DNA from: Pseudomonas palmensis
Lineage (GTDB): Bacteria > Pseudomonadota > Gammaproteobacteria > Pseudomonadales > Pseudomonadaceae
Direction of reading: 5' to 3'
Assembly: GCF_017848315.1 (NCBI RefSeq)
Contig: NZ_JAFKEC010000012.1
Coordinates: 1 to 64,000, forward strand
Length of the DNA stretch: 64,000 nt
A program made the translations under genes and the position numbers. Every line of letters starts with the position of its first letter. Positions within the stretch are counted from its first letter, which is position 1. Of the stretch, positions 44,599-53,424 are shown piece after piece. The notes under the pieces were generated by a model, which did no database searches, was not told where the DNA came from, and saw only the letters and a program-made list of their open reading frames with translations.

Positions 44599-45236
44599 CC
44601 CGCACCTCCAGGCAGCGTCAGCTTCTGCGGTGTGCCTTCGTAGCAGTCCAGGGCCAGGCCCCATTTGTTGTGCTCGGGGTCGACGTCGAAGCGCACCACT
44701 CGAAGCGGATAGCGCACCACCACGCGCTTCACCGGCTCAGCGGCGTAGTACTCGTCGGCGTTGAGGTCGAGCTTCACCAGCCAGCTGTGCTTGTCCAACT
44801 GCTTCACCCGCAGGTCGGGGTCGTCGCTGTAGCCGCGGCCCAGCACCTCGTACACCCCGCGCACCCGGCCGCGCAGTTCGCCCGCGGCCTTGCGATACTC
44901 GAAGTCGCCGTCAAAGAAGGTCTTGCACGCCGGAGTCAGGTAGGGCTGCAAAGCAAAGATGGCGCGGTGGTAGTCGACCTCGCCGTCGGTGGGCCACCGG
45001 TTGAGCTGGCCGAAGATGTACAGCGCGAAGGCGTAGATGTTTTCTGGCGGTACATCCCACCATTTGCGCGTACTGCCGGAGCGCAGATCAGGCGGCACGT
45101 GAATGGTCAGCTCGGAAGGCGAGGACTGCCAGCCGTACCACAGTCCGCAGCACAGGAGTGCCAGGATCGAAACGGCTAGACGCAGGCTGAAGATGTGCGC
45201 CTGCTGCGCATCCACTTTGTTGCGGAAGCGGCTCAT
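44595..45236 (-). CDS. T4SS protein TIGR03746 (DUF2895, TraE-like)
   Basis: A 213-residue protein with one N-terminal membrane helix (LRLAVSILALLCCGLWYGW) and a periplasmic domain (ELTIHVPPDLRSG, PENIYAFALYIFGQLNRW, LVKLDLNADEYYAAEPVKRV). DUF2895 is the TraE/VirB8-like inner-membrane assembly factor. ATG at 45236 overlaps the DUF3487 stop by 4 bases, which decides the start. Confidence 0.9.
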   Translation of the reverse strand: MSRFRNKVDAQQAHIFSLRLAVSILALLCCGLWYGWQSSPSELTIHVPPDLRSGSTRKWWDVPPENIYAFALYIFGQLNRWPTDGEVDYHRAIFALQPYLTPACKTFFDGDFEYRKAAGELRGRVRGVYEVLGRGYSDDPDLRVKQLDKHSWLVKLDLNADEYYAAEPVKRVVVRYPLRVVRFDVDPEHNKWGLALDCYEGTPQKLTLPGGAG

Positions 45237-45634
45237 GGGGCGGTCCTCACATGTCGGCGCGTGCGGCGCACCGTCCAAGGCCCCGAGTGGAGGACCAGCT
45301 GATGAGTGCCGATACCCCAGTGCAGCGCCAGGTGCCACTGCAGACGGCGGTACAGCCAGGTTTCGGGGCGGGCTCGCTTTGCCCGGCGCATCAGCTTACC
45401 GCCGCCCAGCAACACCAGCGCCATGCAGATGAACATGCAGGTGGGGAGGGTGGCGATGGACGCGGTGGCCACCGCCAGCGGCGCGCCGAGAATCACACCT
45501 AACCCTGCGCCGATGATCAGTGCGACCCACATCTCGTCATTGGTGAGCCCACGGAGAACGGCGGGGTCTCGGTTGAGGCGCTCGGGAAGGAAGGTCAGAG
45601 TGCCGTCAGGCAGAGTGGCTGGGGCGTCGGACAT
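45233..45634 (-). CDS. T4SS protein TIGR03750 (DUF3487, TraL-like)
   Basis: A 133-residue protein: polar start (LPDGTLTFLPERLNRDPAVL), then two membrane helices (VALIIGAGLGVILGAPLAVA; IATLPTCMFICMALVLLGGG) and a basic tail (RAKRARPETWLYRRLQWHLA). This is the small TraL/VirB3-like membrane component. It lies 7 bases after the DUF2976 gene in the operon. Confidence 0.9.
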   Translation of the reverse strand: MSDAPATLPDGTLTFLPERLNRDPAVLRGLTNDEMWVALIIGAGLGVILGAPLAVATASIATLPTCMFICMALVLLGGGKLMRRAKRARPETWLYRRLQWHLALHWGIGTHQLVLHSGPWTVRRTRRHVRTAP

Positions 45635-45641
45635 GGTGACC

Positions 45642-46019
45642 TCACAGGATCGTCGCGGCTTTCGTGAGGAACCACAGGATCACCACCACCAGCAGGGCGC
45701 CGACGCCGACCACGGCACCGAGGTCCTTCCAGGTCTTGCGCTGGTTTTGCACGTCGGCGTAGACGGTGAGCGAGTGCCAGGCGACGCCAAGGAAGGCAAG
45801 GGTAGCAATCAGCAGACCGAGCAGAATGCCGCCGTCGTAGGCGTAGTTCTTGATGGTGTCGATCAGGCCCGAGCCCTCACCGCGAGACGGTGCTTCCATG
45901 GTTGGCAGGTCGGCCCAGGCCAGTGTCGAACTCAACAGCATCAGACCGCCGAACAGGGCTTTCGAACAGAACTCCCGCTGCAAAGCGAGCGGGCGAGGAC
46001 AATGACGGGGGAGGTTCAT
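45642..46019 (-). CDS. T4SS protein TIGR03745 (DUF2976, pilin-like)
   Basis: A 125-residue protein with a long signal (ALFGGLMLLSSTLAWADLPT), a short mature start (APSRGEGSGLIDTIKNYAYD) and two membrane helices. DUF2976 proteins have the size and topology of a T4SS pilin (VirB2/TraA) and are regarded as the pilus subunit candidate of these elements. Confidence 0.9.
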   Translation of the reverse strand: MNLPRHCPRPLALQREFCSKALFGGLMLLSSTLAWADLPTMEAPSRGEGSGLIDTIKNYAYDGGILLGLLIATLAFLGVAWHSLTVYADVQNQRKTWKDLGAVVGVGALLVVVILWFLTKAATIL

Positions 46020-46034
46020 GGCAAGGTCTCCTGA

Positions 46035-46274
46035 TTACGACAGCATGAAAAACATCAGCACGATCAGGGCGAGGGCCAGGCGTAGCGTGCTGCCGCCGAG
46101 CGCACCGAAGTTGAGGTTGCCGGCCGCCCAGCCCCGGTAACCGGTCCACAGGGCCCAGGTGCACCAGAGCAATGCGAGCACCAGCACCGATGAGCGCCAT
46201 AGCACTGAGCTGAGCTGCGGGGTGAACCCGGCCACGGCAGAGAACGCGCTGAGTTGGGCGTCAGTCATGCTCAT
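46035..46274 (-). CDS. T4SS protein TIGR03758 (DUF3262)
   Basis: A 79-residue protein with two membrane helices (SSVLWRSSVLVLALLWCTWA; STLRLALALIVLMFFML). Starts MSMTDAQLSAFSAVAGF, the family pattern; the frame extends to 46313 inside the RAQPRD gene. DUF3262 is a small membrane component of PFGI-1-type T4SSs of unknown exact role. It overlaps the RAQPRD stop by 14 bases. Confidence 0.85.
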   Translation of the reverse strand: MSMTDAQLSAFSAVAGFTPQLSSVLWRSSVLVLALLWCTWALWTGYRGWAAGNLNFGALGGSTLRLALALIVLMFFMLS

Positions 46275-46596
46275 GAGAGGGACTCGAGTGAGGCGGTTCA
46301 GCACGGTCATCACCGGTCAGCTCGACCAGATCAGCTGGCTGCGCACGCGAGGGCGAAAGGTAGTTGTGGATGCCTTGACGCATACGTCCAAGGTCTGCTG
46401 CGAACCTCGAGTAGTCGAAGCGATAGCGGGCGCCTGCGGCATCGACTGAGCCGCTGTTGGCACGGTCGGCCAACAGTTCGATGGCAGTGATCTGTCGCTG
46501 CACCAGGCCGAGATCTGATCGCTCCGGCGCGTCTTGAGCGACGGTACCGAGAGACACCAGGCAAGCAAGAAATAGGACGGAGGAGGTAGTTTTCAT
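46261..46596 (-). CDS. RAQPRD-family ICE protein (TIGR01690)
   Basis: A 111-residue exported protein: signal (SSVLFLACLVSLGTVAQDAP), helical region, then RYRFDYSRFAADLGRMRQGI and YLSPSRAQPADLVELTGDDR. The motif giving the family its name reads RAQPAD here, not RAQPRD. In related elements TIGR03747 is directly upstream; here 12.1 kb of foreign DNA intervenes, so this half of the T4SS operon may have lost its native promoter connection. Confidence 0.88.
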   Translation of the reverse strand: MKTTSSVLFLACLVSLGTVAQDAPERSDLGLVQRQITAIELLADRANSGSVDAAGARYRFDYSRFAADLGRMRQGIHNYLSPSRAQPADLVELTGDDRAEPPHSSPSHEHD

Positions 46597-46832
46597 GGTG
46601 AATTCCAGCCTTAGATCTGGCATTCACCCTGAGGAATTAGGACGTTTTTGGCATGGATTAAAGGGATCTTTGATCCTTCACTTTAGAGTCTAAGACTTCA
46701 GTGAGTACGTCGTGAGTCACTGGCGCAAGTGTGTTGGATCGGCTACGCATTACTCTCCAATGACCGCAATCGACCCTAGACGCTCATACCCGGTCTCTAG
46801 CTCGCGGCGCGCTCCGTCACCAATCGCTACGT
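46597..46832. other. left edge of the 12-kb insertion in the T4SS operon
   Basis: No gene. A partial copy of the dispersed repeat (TGACCGCAATCGACCCTAGACG) lies at about 46757-46785. The boundary between ICE operon and inserted DNA must lie here, shortly after the RAQPRD start. Confidence 0.5.
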
Positions 46833-47070
46833 TTAATGGGCTAGCCGCTCGACAATCCAGTCTACGAAGCCACGAACACGCGCATTCAACTGCTTGTTTG
46901 ATGGGTAAATCGCAGAAATGGGTATCGTTGCGCACGTGTGTTTTTCAAGGATGGGTACGAGTACACCGGACTCAAACAGTCGCCCAAAACCTGGAAAGCT
47001 GCCCTGCACAATTCCATGACAAGCATGGAGTACATGGGCGGACGTAAAGGTTTGCGTGAGATGGTAACGA
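46833..47070 (-). pseudogene. LysR-type regulator C-terminal fragment
   Basis: The minus strand encodes VLHACHGIVQGSFPGFGRLF, ESGVLVPILEK, then IYPSNKQLNARVRGFVDWIV. This is the end of a LysR substrate-binding domain. The DNA-binding half is absent and the upstream frame has no LysR sequence. The break lies near an array of IS-like terminal repeats at 47217, which probably truncated the gene. Confidence 0.6.
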
Positions 47071-47216
47071 AGAAGGGGTTCAAGCTGCTTTAGGAATGAG
47101 CCCGCGACCGCTTCTGGCCGTTCGCCGCCCGTCCCGAACGACGGGTATCGGTCGATCGCAGCCCTTTGCGACATGTAACTGGCCGATTTCTTCGGGCCAG
47201 AGTCGGAGCGTGGGCA

Positions 47217-47271
47217 GGTCAAATCCGACGCAAACGACCGGTCAAGTCGAATGCAAATGGGGGGTCAAGTA
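47217..47271 (+). repeat. IS-end-like direct repeats (IS21-type pattern)
   Basis: Two to three repeats of a unit like GGTCAAGTCGAATGCAAATGG: GGTCAAATCCGACGCAAACG, GGTCAAGTCGAATGCAAATGG, GGTCAAGT. Multiple short terminal repeats of this kind are typical of IS21-family ends. A related array lies in opposite orientation at 53909-53982. No IS21 transposase gene is present. Confidence 0.5.
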
Positions 47272-47365
47272 CATACATTTACTCAGCTAGAGGCGCGAGG
47301 GAAACAACGGCACGATAACTGTCTAAATATCGTTGGTCGCCTCCCACAAATCCGCCATTGCTCGG

Positions 47366-49276
47366 CTACAGCAGATGGGTAATAACCCACCCTTGCGCAG
47401 CTAACGCCGCTTTACACTCTTCTGAAACCCGTTCTGCGTTGACTGCCAGGCAAAGAAAACTGGTAGGTCGTGACATTCCGACATACAGATTGCGGTACTG
47501 AGATAGCTGGCTCTCAGGCGTTTTTTTAGCTCGAGTACCGATCCCTGCAATGATGGGCAGCGCGAGCTCCAGATCGAAACGACGACTTGGATGACCTAGA
47601 GACTCCATGACGAGGGTTGCCAAGTGCGTTTCACCTTTCATCGAGGCGAGTGTGCCGATGTGAATGTTTAAGCTGCGACCTTTTTTTTCGACTGAGCAAA
47701 TCGATCGGTGAAGCCCGTGAATAGCCATGGGCGCTGGCCGTTGAAAAACCGGAAGCTCGGTGAACATCTGCAGTGTCAGATGATCTGGGAGCAGCGAGCG
47801 CAGCTTTACGTAAAGCGTATTCACGATACGGACGCGCCTTTCTTCATCTGCTTCCGCCACGTTTGCCATGCATAGATTACGAATCAGCAACCGGAAAGCC
47901 GACACGTCCTTATCAGCATCGCGCAATTTGCGAATCAGCTGATGATCAGCTTTCAAGCCTTCGACAATCTCCGCTTTGGCAGCGCGCAGCACCAGAAATA
48001 ACGCTCTGCGGATCTCTTCAAATCGTGATGAAAACGATGCGTTTACGGCAGGTTTTGACCCACCGAGAAGTGCCCAAAATCGCACAAGCTTGAGCCCAGG
48101 CAGTTGGTCGCCAGTGGAAGCAGGCCAGTAGTCCAGTAGGGTACGCCCAGCTATCTGTTTTGCGGCATCGCCCTGTTTCCGAGCGCAAAGAGCTTTGACT
48201 TTCCCTTTGGTCAGGTCGGTATCGCTGAAGCGGTCTAAGACATGCTCTCCAAACGTCGAGATCACATCTTGTACACGCTCGGTGCTGTAGACGATCAACA
48301 TGGAGGCGTGACGGTCTTCGCTCTCTCCAGTTACAGCGGCACCCGTCAGCTGTGTTCTGGACACGGACTGAGCGATGTGAGGACCGAAGCGTTTGCTGGA
48401 GGATATCGGCAGCGCGTCGCCTCGTGGGAACGTCAAGTGTTCCGCTCCTTCCGAACTACCTAGGATTCGCTGATTGATATCGCCGAAGCGCTGAATGATG
48501 ACGGTGTCGTCGAACATCAACTGCAACAAACGCTCTTGCTCCCAGGACGTATCCTGCATTTCGTCGATGAAGACGACAGGGAACCTAAGGGATAGCTGGG
48601 CCCGAACCTTGGGGAATTGAGTTAACAGGCACTCCGCGTACGCGAACATGTCCGCGTGCCGGAAAACTCCCTCGGCGGCGAGTGTTTGTTTGATACCGAC
48701 AATTGTCGGATAGGTTTTCGCGCTTGGCTTGGGGAGTGAGCCGGATTCACTGGCTAGGTCCAGAGATGATCCTTTGTAGACCAGCCCCTCTAGCATGGGC
48801 GCAACACCTGGGTTCATTTCCATATAGCGCCGCAAGCTGTAATTGGCATTGGCTAAACCTAGTGCTCGACGGGCAAAGATGTCGTTGTCGATCACATCGA
48901 CGGTCATCCCCTTGCTTCGCAGGTACGGCAGAGCCAGAAACTGATTCACCATGGCGTGAATCGTTCCTATGAAGTGAGGATGCGTGAGTAGGCGACTCCC
49001 GTCATGGCTTGTACCTAACCGGCGCTGAATTTCATCACGGGCAACATTTGTATGACTGAGTACACAAACACCTGCGCGGCTTGAGGTCCATCTGCGGCTT
49101 AGCATCAACAGCTTCGCTGCAAGCACTGTGGTCTTACCACTACCTGGCGCGGCGTTGATGTCACGAGACTGGTTCTCCAGTAGCACCGTACGCCGCTCGT
49201 GATCATTGAAGTTCAAGTCGGGAGTCAGGTCGTGTAGAGCATCAAGATCACCAGCGCCGATCACAGGGACGGTCAT
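47366..49276 (-). CDS. gajB: UvrD/Rep-like helicase, GajB-like
   Basis: A 636-residue superfamily-1 helicase. Walker A in INAAPGSGKTTVLAAKLLML (about residue 40), motif II in VVFIDEMQDTSWEQERLLQL, motif III in IIQRFGDINQRIL, and a C-terminal part with TLASMKGETHLATLV and YRNLYVGMSRPTSFLCLAVN (motifs V/VI). The ATG overlaps the stop of the OLD-like nuclease gene by 4 bases. A UvrD-like helicase coupled to an OLD-type nuclease is the Gabija phage-defence layout. It is longer than the best-known GajB (about 490 residues), so a Gabija variant is the safest call. Confidence 0.8.
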   Translation of the reverse strand: MTVPVIGAGDLDALHDLTPDLNFNDHERRTVLLENQSRDINAAPGSGKTTVLAAKLLMLSRRWTSSRAGVCVLSHTNVARDEIQRRLGTSHDGSRLLTHPHFIGTIHAMVNQFLALPYLRSKGMTVDVIDNDIFARRALGLANANYSLRRYMEMNPGVAPMLEGLVYKGSSLDLASESGSLPKPSAKTYPTIVGIKQTLAAEGVFRHADMFAYAECLLTQFPKVRAQLSLRFPVVFIDEMQDTSWEQERLLQLMFDDTVIIQRFGDINQRILGSSEGAEHLTFPRGDALPISSSKRFGPHIAQSVSRTQLTGAAVTGESEDRHASMLIVYSTERVQDVISTFGEHVLDRFSDTDLTKGKVKALCARKQGDAAKQIAGRTLLDYWPASTGDQLPGLKLVRFWALLGGSKPAVNASFSSRFEEIRRALFLVLRAAKAEIVEGLKADHQLIRKLRDADKDVSAFRLLIRNLCMANVAEADEERRVRIVNTLYVKLRSLLPDHLTLQMFTELPVFQRPAPMAIHGLHRSICSVEKKGRSLNIHIGTLASMKGETHLATLVMESLGHPSRRFDLELALPIIAGIGTRAKKTPESQLSQYRNLYVGMSRPTSFLCLAVNAERVSEECKAALAAQGWVITHLL

Positions 49277-51192
49277 GGCTCCGTCCTACCAGTCAGATGA
49301 CGCAGCGCCTGCTGTAGATAAGGCGGCAGATTGTTGAACAGCTCATCTCCTTTCCCATAATCGCCTGTTGAAATCAGGTGAGCCGCGTATTGGGCGGTGA
49401 TGGCTTTTGATGCTTCTTTCTCTACGAGCGGTTGATAGATGATGGACGCCAGCTCCGCTTTCGAATGCCCGGCATTCGAGAGTTTTTCCCAGAACGCTGC
49501 TGATTCGACAATGGCTTTCTTCTCATCTTCCTCCGTCAGCCGTTCACCCCTCGAGTTTGCCTTCTTAGCCAGATGAATCGCGTCATGCATCAACCGGTCG
49601 CATCCGTAAAAGGCGAGATCGTATTCCAATGTCCATTTGTTGGAGACACAGACAATTGTGCTGCCGCCCTGGGCACGGTCGATCTTTGTCTTGACCAACG
49701 CCTCGGCCTCCTCCGGCGTATAGTCTTTTTCGAATCGCTTACCTTTCTTGGGAGCGGATACGTAAGTGGCCTCGTCAGGAACGATGTCACGATCCGTGAT
49801 GCAGGCGACAGGAATGGGAGTCGCCGAACCATCACTCGGCTGGAGGATTCGAGCGTAGTGATAAAGCCCAACCCCGCCGACGTTTACACAAGAGATCCCG
49901 TGTTCGTTGAAAGAGTATCCTGCGGCCGCCGCCAAGGCGGGCAAAAGTATCGATTCTGCTGGCCCCTCTACGATCGCAACACCGCGAGCGAAGAACAGGT
50001 TCGCTTTGGTGGCATCAATAAAACGTCTCAAGAACTCGTAATCGCTTTTCAGCAGCTTGGTCTTCCCGTGAGCCAAGCTGAACAGCTGAGCACGGTTCAC
50101 CAAGGTGAGGCTCGCGATGTCGGCGCCCGCCGCCAGAGATGGGCTGTGGGTGGTCATCACGATCTGAACAGGTCGGCTATCTTGCTCAACTGCCTTGGCG
50201 GTGCGCTCCAGAAGCTGCTGAACGCGCTCCTGCAACTGCGGGTGGAGATGGGCCTCAGGCTCCTCGATCAACAGTAATCCGAGCTCCTCACCGTCACGCA
50301 GAAGAACCAGTTCAGTTGCCATGAACAGAGCGTTGTTATAGCCGAGCCCGCGAATGCATCGCTCACCTGGATCGATGGTGGAGGATGGCAGCAGCGCCAA
50401 CTCAAAACGCTCCAGAATGGGCTGCAGGCCCAGCTCCGGAGCGATCTGGATACGTGAGGACAGGGCATCGCCAGCAAACGCAAACTTGTTCAGGTAGTTG
50501 TCATTGACGTCGTCCTGAACATCCTTGATGACCTGATGCTCGCCCAGATGGTGCTGAGCAAACGCCATCAACCCTACCAGGTTGCTGGGGACGGTAGCTG
50601 GAGCAGCGACGTCGAAGTCATTTTTCTCCTGCCCATCAATACGCTTATGAGCGCCCAGAATTTGCGATAAGCGAGATTGACGACCCGGGCGTAGCTCGGC
50701 TTCGGCATCTCGAAGGGGACGCAAGTAGGTGGCCCGGATGAGTTCACGAACCGCCGTACCAATCTCGGGCCCCGTGCCATTCGGACCTGAGCAGGTGATT
50801 GCCTCGACTCGCCCACGCTTGTTGGCCTTGGGTGGTATCCAACGCGCTTGCAGATAGACGACCAAGCTATGAGACCCGTCCGCTTCGTGGGTCATCCATT
50901 CGAGAACTGAAGCCTCTTGCGCCGGGTCGAGGTCCACAAGGGTGGCCTCAATGAACAAAGAACAGGCTCGGGTCTTACCCTTGATGTGAAAATCTGTTTC
51001 GAAGAGGCGGACGAACTCATAGCTGGTTGTCCAGAGCACGTAGCGGATCGCATCAACTACCGAGGTCTTGCCTGAATCGTTTTCCCCAACAAGGATGTTG
51101 AGGCCGGGGGCGAGCTCCCAATCAAGTGCTGGCGCCGCCGTACCATCGCCAAACGCCCTAAAATTCGACGCCCTGATCCGCTTCAAATGCAT
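49273..51192 (-). CDS. gajA: OLD-family ATP-dependent nuclease, GajA-like
   Basis: A 639-residue protein with an ABC-type ATPase domain and a TOPRIM nuclease. Walker A is in LNILVGENDSGKTSVVDAIR (about residue 35), the ABC signature and Walker B in LGLLLIEEPEAHLHPQLQER (about 305), the switch His in VMTTHSPSLAAG. The TOPRIM glutamate is in GVAIVEGPAESILLP (about 405) and the acidic pair in ACITDRDIVPDE. These are the parts of GajA and of class-2 OLD nucleases. It heads a two-gene operon with the helicase; 435 bases upstream separate it from an IS110 element. Confidence 0.83.
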   Translation of the reverse strand: MHLKRIRASNFRAFGDGTAAPALDWELAPGLNILVGENDSGKTSVVDAIRYVLWTTSYEFVRLFETDFHIKGKTRACSLFIEATLVDLDPAQEASVLEWMTHEADGSHSLVVYLQARWIPPKANKRGRVEAITCSGPNGTGPEIGTAVRELIRATYLRPLRDAEAELRPGRQSRLSQILGAHKRIDGQEKNDFDVAAPATVPSNLVGLMAFAQHHLGEHQVIKDVQDDVNDNYLNKFAFAGDALSSRIQIAPELGLQPILERFELALLPSSTIDPGERCIRGLGYNNALFMATELVLLRDGEELGLLLIEEPEAHLHPQLQERVQQLLERTAKAVEQDSRPVQIVMTTHSPSLAAGADIASLTLVNRAQLFSLAHGKTKLLKSDYEFLRRFIDATKANLFFARGVAIVEGPAESILLPALAAAAGYSFNEHGISCVNVGGVGLYHYARILQPSDGSATPIPVACITDRDIVPDEATYVSAPKKGKRFEKDYTPEEAEALVKTKIDRAQGGSTIVCVSNKWTLEYDLAFYGCDRLMHDAIHLAKKANSRGERLTEEDEKKAIVESAAFWEKLSNAGHSKAELASIIYQPLVEKEASKAITAQYAAHLISTGDYGKGDELFNNLPPYLQQALRHLTGRTEP

Positions 51193-51627
51193 CTTGCTTC
51201 TCCGTCCTGTTGGAAAGCCTGTCCCGGATGGCGTAACGCACTCCGTGCACTCTGTGTGCTGTAAATGGCTTTTATCACGGGAGCAAGCGCGTCGGAAGGG
51301 TAATTTAGTAGCAGGAGGCCATTACGGAGCAACGAATGAGAGCCTGAAAGCCAGCCACAAAAATCTATGGTCACCCCATTTTTTGCAATACTGATTAACG
51401 GATGAAATGGATGGCTTGCTTAAATCTATCCGGCGTCAAATTGGGGCAAGCCCCGCGCCACGATGAGAGCCGCGCCTGACGATCCTTAAAAACCGCTCGG
51501 CTTCGAGAGCCGATTTTTATGTCAGGATCCTCGCCAGGCCGGTAGGCCGTTTATTTCATCTATTGCTCAGCTATCGCAAAACCTGAAAGGTGAATCGTGG
51601 TACAGCAACAACCACAGGGTGAGGCGT
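51193..51627. other. promoter region of the Gabija-like pair and IS110 3' flank
   Basis: No gene. A large imperfect inverted repeat lies at about 51476-51531 (outer arms GCCTGACGATCC / GGATC-GTCAGG type, inner CGGCT / AGCCG stem flanked by A and T runs), which resembles a bidirectional terminator. The left end of the IS110 element must lie between here and 51628. Confidence 0.45.
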
Positions 51628-52644
51628 TCAAGGCGCCTGGCCCTGTTTCGTATTGGGTGGATGAGCAGTAATCGCCCAAGCTATGCGGGCGAATTTATTG
51701 GCCAGTGCACAGGCGACCACGTTTGAGTGTCGGCGCGTCATAAGCGCTCGCACCCAGTCCGCCAGAGCCCCCTTCTGCCGCGCCAGGTTCTGCATGTAGA
51801 CCCTGGCGCATTGCACCAAAAGGCGTCGCAGATTCTTGTCGCCTCGCTTGCTGATCCCTAGCAAGTTAGCTTTGCCGCCAGTGCTGTACTGCCTGGGCAC
51901 CAAGCCTAGAGAAGCGGCAAAATCGCGACTGCAGCCGTATTGCTGACCATCGCCCATTTCCACAGCCAGCAGGCTGGCGGTGATCGGCCCGACACAGGGC
52001 ATGCTCAACAAACGACGCCCTAGATCATCGTCGGCCAGCTGGCCAACCAGCTCTTTATCCAGTGCCTTGACCTGCTCGTCCAAATAGGCGAAATGGTCAT
52101 GCAGACGTTGCAGCAGCACTGTCAGCCGAGCAGGCAGCTCGTGCTCCGCTAGAACAGCAGACAAACGCTTCATGACCGCCAGGCCCTGAGGCAAGCTGAT
52201 GCCGAACTCAAGCAAGAACCCATGCATCTGGTTGACGGCCTTAGTGCGGTCACGGATCAGTGACTCGCGTAGGCGATGTAACACAGAAAGAGTCTGCTGA
52301 GCTTCGGTCTTGGGCGAAACGAAACGCATCGAAGGGCGCGAAGCGGCTTCGCAGATAGCTTGCGCATCGACGAAATCGTTTTTGTTGCCTTTGACAAAGG
52401 GCTTAACGAACTGAGGAGAAATCAGCCTCGCCTGATGCCCCAGGGCGGTCAGCTCACGAGCGACGAAATGTGCGCCGGCGCATGCTTCCATCACCACGGT
52501 GCACGCTGGCAGGTTGGCGAAGAACCGCATCATTTGCTGTCGTGAGAGCTTCTTGCGAAACAGCTCCCGGCCGGGCTTATCCTGGCCGTGCAGATGAAAG
52601 GTATGTTTGCCGAGGTCGATACCGACCAGTGCCAAATCGCTCAT
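51628..52644 (-). CDS. IS110-family transposase (DEDD recombinase)
   Basis: A 338-residue IS110 transposase. The N-terminal RuvC-like DEDD domain shows LVGIDLGKHTFHLHG, TVVMEACAGAHFVARELT, ARLISPQFVKPFVKGNKNDF with VDAQAI. The C-terminal Tnp domain has LLSMPCVGPITASLLAVEMG, and FAASLGLVPRQYSTGGK containing the conserved serine. ATG at 52644 gives the family start; the frame is open to 52836 through the non-coding leader. It is full length and likely active. Confidence 0.92.
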   Translation of the reverse strand: MSDLALVGIDLGKHTFHLHGQDKPGRELFRKKLSRQQMMRFFANLPACTVVMEACAGAHFVARELTALGHQARLISPQFVKPFVKGNKNDFVDAQAICEAASRPSMRFVSPKTEAQQTLSVLHRLRESLIRDRTKAVNQMHGFLLEFGISLPQGLAVMKRLSAVLAEHELPARLTVLLQRLHDHFAYLDEQVKALDKELVGQLADDDLGRRLLSMPCVGPITASLLAVEMGDGQQYGCSRDFAASLGLVPRQYSTGGKANLLGISKRGDKNLRRLLVQCARVYMQNLARQKGALADWVRALMTRRHSNVVACALANKFARIAWAITAHPPNTKQGQAP

Positions 52645-52840
52645 GATGATGGCCTCCGGAATGAAAACACCCTGCGAAAGCGTAGCCCTCGCAGGGTGTC
52701 GGGGTGACCATCTCATTAACCGCCTGGACGGGCGGTCTTTAGGTGCGCTACGAATGGACGTTCGTTTTTCAGGTCGCTGAAAAACATCAACGACCGCATA
52801 GTAGCTATGCGTGTTCACACAGTGCAACAGAGTCAAAATT
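52645..52840 (-). ncRNA. candidate IS110 bridge RNA region
   Basis: The leader upstream of the transposase holds a strong 11-bp hairpin at 52667-52699 (ACACCCTGCGA / TCGCAGGGTGT) and further stems (GGTCGCTG..CAACGACC near 52772-52796; GCATAG..CTATGC near 52795-52812). IS110-group elements encode a structured bridge RNA in this position that pairs with donor and target DNA. The assignment rests on position and folding potential only. Confidence 0.45.
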
Positions 52841-52962
52841 GCCTCTATATTGCATAGATCGTAGGCGAAGTCGTAAAAATGCGGTCGTGTCGAAGGGCTG
52901 ATCTTATGGGAAATTAAATGTAGTTAACACACACGAACACGCATCGAAATTTTTGACTACAG

Positions 52963-53424
52963 TTAATCTCCAGTATTTTTTATAATCCATTCTGCAAAGC
53001 TTCGGTCATGAGGGTCAGGTTCATAAATATCCCTTAGATCTGACTCATACATCTTTGTTGGAATGTCTAGGTGGATATCTGCTTGATTTGAAAGCCGGTG
53101 ATCCAAAAGCTTTTCTAGCAGATAGTCTATATACATTTCTGCTTGCTCAAAATCGACCCTAAACCATTCAGAATTTGTGTCCTCGTGATTGGTGATTCTA
53201 TAGTCTTTAAAATCATAGTGAATGCTCGACTCAATCTTTGAGATTGGAGCCAATCTTTTGGGTACATAGTATGCTACGTGCAACCCTAGATTGGGATCGC
53301 CAGTTCTAAGATTCCTGAACCTTATTAAAGGATTTCCATCAGTTCGACCTATCTTGCAGCGAGTGTAATCCGAAGAGCTAAGCAGTATATATATCCAGCT
53401 GCCAGGAAGTGTTATCATGAACAT
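52963..53424 (-). CDS. GIY-YIG/T5orf172-type nuclease-like protein
   Basis: A 153-residue AT-rich gene. The start GSWIYILLSSSDYTRCKIGR, then TGDPNLGLHVAYYVP, KIESSIHYDFKDYRI and SEWFRVD match the T5orf172 branch of GIY-YIG nucleases (YI.. strand, KIGR, E.LH.F, EWF). The C-terminal 60 residues are unrecognised. It stands alone between the IS110 element and degraded sequence; such genes are common defence or mobile-element accessories. Whether it cuts DNA is unknown. Confidence 0.7.
   Translation of the reverse strand: MFMITLPGSWIYILLSSSDYTRCKIGRTDGNPLIRFRNLRTGDPNLGLHVAYYVPKRLAPISKIESSIHYDFKDYRITNHEDTNSEWFRVDFEQAEMYIDYLLEKLLDHRLSNQADIHLDIPTKMYESDLRDIYEPDPHDRSFAEWIIKNTGD

Larger units (their letters stand above)
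51590..52850 (-). mobile_element. IS110-family insertion sequence
   Basis: One transposase gene with a structured 5' non-coding segment of about 200 bases. IS110 elements have no long terminal inverted repeats, so the ends are approximate. It lies between the Gabija-like pair and an orphan GIY-YIG gene. Confidence 0.7.

Noticed and set aside
46750..47047. Plus-strand frames across the LysR fragment
   Set aside because: The minus strand clearly encodes a LysR C-terminus; the plus frames have no homologous look.
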